Source: an uncultured Clostridium sp. (lineage in GTDB: Bacteria; Bacillota_I; Bacilli_A; RF39; UBA660). Taken from it: a DNA stretch of 64,000 nt. The notes beneath the pieces are model-generated. The model was not told where the DNA came from. It did no database searches and saw only the letters and a program-made list of their open reading frames with translations. The stretch spans positions 1 through 64,000 of the forward strand of contig CABUQZ010000005.1 of NCBI GenBank assembly GCA_902493795.1, given 5' to 3'. Position 1 is the stretch's first letter. Each line of letters opens with the position of its first letter. Below are positions 61,302 through 64,000 of the stretch, piece after piece. The translations under genes and the position numbers were made by a program.

Positions 61302-62153
61302 CTATCTATCTAAAGTAATATTTCCAATACGCCCCTCTTTAAAATCCCTGATAACAGTAGTATAAACCTTTTCTAAATCACAAACTCCACCCTTGCTAAG
61401 AAGTCCTCGAGATTTAGAAATATCTTCAAATATACTATCCTTATTAATTATATCTAATTTATATCTATCTTTCAAATTATTTTCATATAATTTTATAAGT
61501 TTATCAATAATAAAATATGCTAAATGTTCTACATCAACGATTTCTTCTTTAATCGAAGAAAATGCTGCCAATGTATAAGCTACATTTTGATCTTCAAGTT
61601 TAGGAAGAAGAATACCAGGAGAATCTAATAGTTCAATATCATTATTAATTCTAATCCACCCAAGACTTTTAGTAACTCCAGGATTGTTACCAGTTTGAAC
61701 TGCTTTTCTTCCAACTAGCTTATTAATTAATGTTGACTTTCCAACATTAGGAGCTCCAACTACAACTACTCTTACTTTTCTTGGTTTAAGACCTTTCTTA
61801 GCTCGTAGATCATTAATATTTTTTGAAATTACCTTTGTTTTGTCAATTAAAGTTTTAATGTTGTCTTGTAAAAGATTACATTTTATAATTTCACAATCTT
61901 TATATTTTTTCAAAACCTCATCTGTAACTTTTTTATCACACATATCATATTTTGTAACTACTAAAATTTTAGGTTTATTTTTAAATAAATCATCAGTATC
62001 AATAACCTTAGAACTAATAGGCATACGAGCATCAATTACTTCGTACACCACATCAATTAAATCGATATTTTCTTTAAGTTCTCTTTTAGCCTTAGCCATA
62101 TGGCCAGGATACCAGTTAATTCCAACTTTAGTTAACTTTTCTTTATCATTCAT
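61302..62153 (-). CDS. rbgA: Ribosome biogenesis GTPase RbgA (YlqF)
   Basis: Encodes 283 residues from ATG 62153, chosen for AAGGAG upstream and the match to the usual N-terminus; the frame is open further up. It has the circularly permuted GTPase order: GINWYPGHMAKAKRELKENI, VYEVIDARMPISS, VTKYDMCD (G4), GAPNVGKSTLINKLVG (G1), NNPGVTKS (G2) and LLDSPGILLPK (G3), then the C-terminal RNA-binding part (SRGLLSKGGVCDLEK). It acts late in 50S assembly. Its start overlaps the end of a 115-residue unknown gene by 8 bp. Confidence 0.96.
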   Translation of the reverse strand: MNDKEKLTKVGINWYPGHMAKAKRELKENIDLIDVVYEVIDARMPISSKVIDTDDLFKNKPKILVVTKYDMCDKKVTDEVLKKYKDCEIIKCNLLQDNIKTLIDKTKVISKNINDLRAKKGLKPRKVRVVVVGAPNVGKSTLINKLVGRKAVQTGNNPGVTKSLGWIRINNDIELLDSPGILLPKLEDQNVAYTLAAFSSIKEEIVDVEHLAYFIIDKLIKLYENNLKDRYKLDIINKDSIFEDISKSRGLLSKGGVCDLEKVYTTVIRDFKEGRIGNITLDR

Positions 62154-62493
62154 TATTTTGTACTCCTTCCATTTTGTTGTTAGTAGCATATTGTGGAAGA
62201 TTAGAAGGAATATCACATTTGTTTGTTGGAATACCTTCGGTATCTAAAATTTTCATCAACGCAATACTTAATGCAGCATTTTGCATAACTCTTTTTCTCA
62301 TTTCTATTATGGCATAAGGATTATTTACATCTATATCATCAATTTTTTGAATACGTTTTCTAAACATCCTTCGCCATTCTTCAATATTCCACTGACCATT
62401 ATACTCGCCCCACAAATATTCTTCTAGTTTTCTTGAAGCTATTATAACTTCTTTTATTTGTTTTTCTTCATCAGTAAATAAATCTTTATTCAT
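62146..62493 (-). CDS. Hypothetical protein downstream of RhuM
   Basis: Encodes 115 residues; start uncertain among several ATGs (62493, 62496, 62508) in an ATG-rich stretch overlapping the RhuM end. Helical, charged, with RKLEEYLWGEYNGQWNIEEW and MRRK-like basic helices (RRMFRKRIQKIDDIDVNNPY), then NAALSIALMKILDTEGIPT. I recognise no family; such a gene may be a partner of RhuM because both ends overlap neighbours (RhuM upstream, rbgA downstream). Its overlap with essential rbgA suggests it was joined to that transcript. Confidence 0.6.
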   Translation of the reverse strand: MNKDLFTDEEKQIKEVIIASRKLEEYLWGEYNGQWNIEEWRRMFRKRIQKIDDIDVNNPYAIIEMRKRVMQNAALSIALMKILDTEGIPTNKCDIPSNLPQYATNNKMEGVQNNE

Positions 62494-63508
62494 CATCACT
62501 ACCATCACTTTCTTTCAAGTATTTATTATAAAACTCATCCATTGTAGATATATATTTTTGATCTTGCACTACTCTAAACTTTTCGTACTCCTTTTCTGCT
62601 TTTTCTACTGCCTCTTTATGTGAAATATTTCCACTATTTTTTAATATATTTTTTCTTCTAAACTTTAATAAATCATCAGTTACATTAATCCAATCTTGCA
62701 TCGTCATAATATGTCTTTCTTTTGCTTCATCTTCTGCAAAGACTAAAAACATATTTGTTAAATCATTTAACTTATTTAGTTCTTCTTCGTTTAAATAATT
62801 TTTGGCAATAGATACATCATACTTATATATTAGTCCATCCGGGCTGTTTTTCCAGTTCATAAGTCCCATGTGTTCCTTTTCGCTATTTGCTCGATTATAT
62901 ATTAATTCTGCAGCGGTATGTCCTGATATGGCATAATGGAGTTTGTTTTGAACAATTTTAAAAAATGTATATGCTTCCTCTGATTTAGGATTGTAATCAG
63001 TTGATGTTGCAATAAATAAGTCTGTTATTTTTTGATAAGACATTCTTTCACTCACTCTAATTGTTTTTATCCTTTCAAGTAATTCGTCAAAGTATTTCAT
63101 ATCGTACTTATTACCTTTAATAAATCTTTCATCATTTAAAGCAAATCCTTTTGTCATATATTCTTTTAATATTTTTGTTGCCCATATTCTGAATTCTGTA
63201 GCTTTTTTTGAATTGATTCTATAACCAACTGCAATAATAGCATCTAAATTATAAACTTCCGTATTATAGTTTTTACCATCATCTGCAGTTATTTCCATTT
63301 TGGAAACAACTGAATCTTTATTTAATTCCTTTTCTTCAAATATGTTTTTTAAGTGCTTAGAGATTGCTGGAACGCCAACTTCAAATACTTTTGACATGCC
63401 TTTTTGCGATAACCATAAAGTCTCATCCTTATATATTGCATCAACAATAATATTACCATCTTTATTTTTATAAATTAACAAATTATTTTTTTCTTCTAAC
63501 TCATTCAT
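62486..63508 (-). CDS. rhuM: RhuM family protein
   Basis: Encodes 340 residues. The RhuM signature is clear: IYKDETLWLSQKGMSKVFEV, HLKNIFEEKELNKDSVVSKM, YNLDAIIAVGYRINSKKATE, FRIWATKILKEYMTKGFALN and YFDELLERIKTIRVSERM. A second domain includes KLHYAISGHTAAELIYNRAN, with the SGHTAAEL motif common in the family. It is named for a Salmonella pathogenicity-island gene, and is frequent beside restriction and phage-type genes; biochemical role unknown. AAAGAGGTGAAAA precedes the ATG. The end overlaps the 115-residue gene by 8 bp. Confidence 0.9.
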   Translation of the reverse strand: MNELEEKNNLLIYKNKDGNIIVDAIYKDETLWLSQKGMSKVFEVGVPAISKHLKNIFEEKELNKDSVVSKMEITADDGKNYNTEVYNLDAIIAVGYRINSKKATEFRIWATKILKEYMTKGFALNDERFIKGNKYDMKYFDELLERIKTIRVSERMSYQKITDLFIATSTDYNPKSEEAYTFFKIVQNKLHYAISGHTAAELIYNRANSEKEHMGLMNWKNSPDGLIYKYDVSIAKNYLNEEELNKLNDLTNMFLVFAEDEAKERHIMTMQDWINVTDDLLKFRRKNILKNSGNISHKEAVEKAEKEYEKFRVVQDQKYISTMDEFYNKYLKESDGSDDE

Positions 63509-63599
63509 TTTTTCACCTCTTTTTCACTATTTTACTCAAATGTGTAAAAACTTTATTTGCTCAATTCCTTTATTTATAAAGCATTGTTAATGGTTTTCT

Positions 63600-64000
63600 T
63601 TAAATCCCGATACCCCAGTTAATACTCGTTTTTTGGAAACCTTTTTCTTCGTTTGACTTTCCTTCTTTAATTAACTCTGCATTATGAGATTCTAAATTAG
63701 ATAAAACAGTTAATTCATTTATGGAGGCATAATCTCGTACATTTGAATTTTTAGCTAAATCAGGATTTAGTTCTCTCCATTTTTTAGCAGTAGTAGAAAA
63801 AAGGATTACATTAAGAATATCAGCTTCTTCAGCATATTTTAGCCACCGTCTATCTTTATAAAAATCGTTATCAGGAAGTATATAATTTTTAATAGCATCA
63901 GTATGAATTAAATAGTTATTCTTTGTAAGTATTCTTTTTACATCCCATTCTCTATTTTGATTTTCAAGTTCTTTTAATCTTTCAAATTCCTTTATCAAGT
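63600..64000 (-). CDS. KilA-N domain protein, C-terminal part (continues beyond window)
   Basis: About 133 residues are visible, open at the window's right edge. LKELENQNREWDVKRILTKN, IHTDAIKNYILP, EEADILNVILFSTTAKKWRE and SINELTVLSNLESHNAELI form the conserved C-terminal region of KilA-N DNA-binding proteins of phage and gut Firmicutes. The end is unusual: after IKEGKSNEEKGF the usual helical tail is replaced by QKTSINWGIGI and a stop. A recent frameshift in the GAAAAA/CCAAAAAAC tract (63630-63650) is possible. The N-terminal domain itself is outside the window. The 91-bp gap to RhuM holds no other gene. Confidence 0.75.
   Translation of the reverse strand, partial: LIKEFERLKELENQNREWDVKRILTKNNYLIHTDAIKNYILPDNDFYKDRRWLKYAEEADILNVILFSTTAKKWRELNPDLAKNSNVRDYASINELTVLSNLESHNAELIKEGKSNEEKGFQKTSINWGIGI

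Noticed and set aside
61840..62247. Plus-strand 135-codon ORF
   Set aside because: Antisense to the conserved RbgA N-terminus; no ribosome-binding site.
1..64000. Mycoplasma-type genetic code (TGA = Trp)
   Set aside because: Conserved tryptophans are TGG, and TGA ends several genes, as at 26319 and 37435.

Overview
The window is AT-rich DNA read with the standard bacterial code: TGA ends genes and tryptophan is TGG. Its gene content is that of a low-GC Firmicute of the Bacilli (Erysipelotrichia/RF39-like gut lineages fit best, by inference). Bacillus-type signatures include YlbD/YlbE/YlbF next to rsmD, tkt next to a SirA-like gene and yneF, an L27 with a Prp-cleavable N-terminus, RNase HIII together with RNase HII, RbgA and YlmH. 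Almost all genes are on the minus strand. The exceptions are a small plus-strand cassette (36.5-38.3 kb) and rnhC (39.1-40.0 kb).

Layout, left to right. (1) 1-7.5 kb: a compact accessory operon encoding a phage tail-collar/Gp10-like protein, a 2075-residue RHS protein with DNRLRE, two CBM-like and one ricin-like domain and a novel tip, a small membrane protein whose reading frame is broken, and an NlpC/P60-type lysin cut by the window edge. (2) 7.8-16.8 kb: xseB, xseA, nusB, a GT-C-like membrane protein, ldh, obgE, a HAD phosphatase, rpmA-prp-rplU with an L21 leader, a Nudix hydrolase, yneF and sirA-like. (3) 16.8-26.3 kb: transketolase, a HAD phosphatase, cardiolipin synthase, a membrane-anchored serpin, TspO, YolD plus a Y-family polymerase, and ylmH. 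(4) 26.3-28.7 kb: an HExxH peptidase-like protein and an unknown protein. (5) 28.8-33.8 kb: a five-gene metal operon (CadC-like repressor, HMA protein, Zn/Cd-type ATPase, CopZ-like, CopA) with a palindromic operator. (6) 33.9-38.7 kb: a PHP protein, a DUF488 protein, three unknown plus-strand genes and a small Cys/His protein. (7) 38.8-45.3 kb: two tRNAs, rnhC, a repeat-bearing membrane protein, an SPFH (YdjI-like)/zinc-ribbon pair, a prepilin-like protein, rsmD and ylbF. (8) 45.3-62.2 kb: peptidase U32, ylbE, ylbD, topoisomerase IV (parC, small gene, parE), a pair of related unknowns, priA, a zinc-ribbon protein, rnhB, a membrane protein, a polysaccharide deacetylase and rbgA. (9) 62.1-64 kb: an accessory patch with a 115-residue unknown, RhuM and the C-terminal part of a KilA-N protein.

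Operon boundaries are clear where hairpins followed by T-runs close minus-strand transcripts (after xseB, obgE, rpmA, yneF, cls, serpin, copA, the YdjI-like gene, the zinc-ribbon gene and the deacetylase). Many neighbours are translationally coupled by 4-23 bp overlaps.

The most unusual system is the left-hand operon. A tail-collar protein, a giant RHS protein in the place where phages put a tail fibre, a holin- or immunity-like membrane protein and a lysin form one tight transcription unit beside housekeeping genes, with no other phage structural gene visible in the window. The SirA/YlbD/YlbE homologues (sporulation-linked families) and the serpin are the next most informative features.
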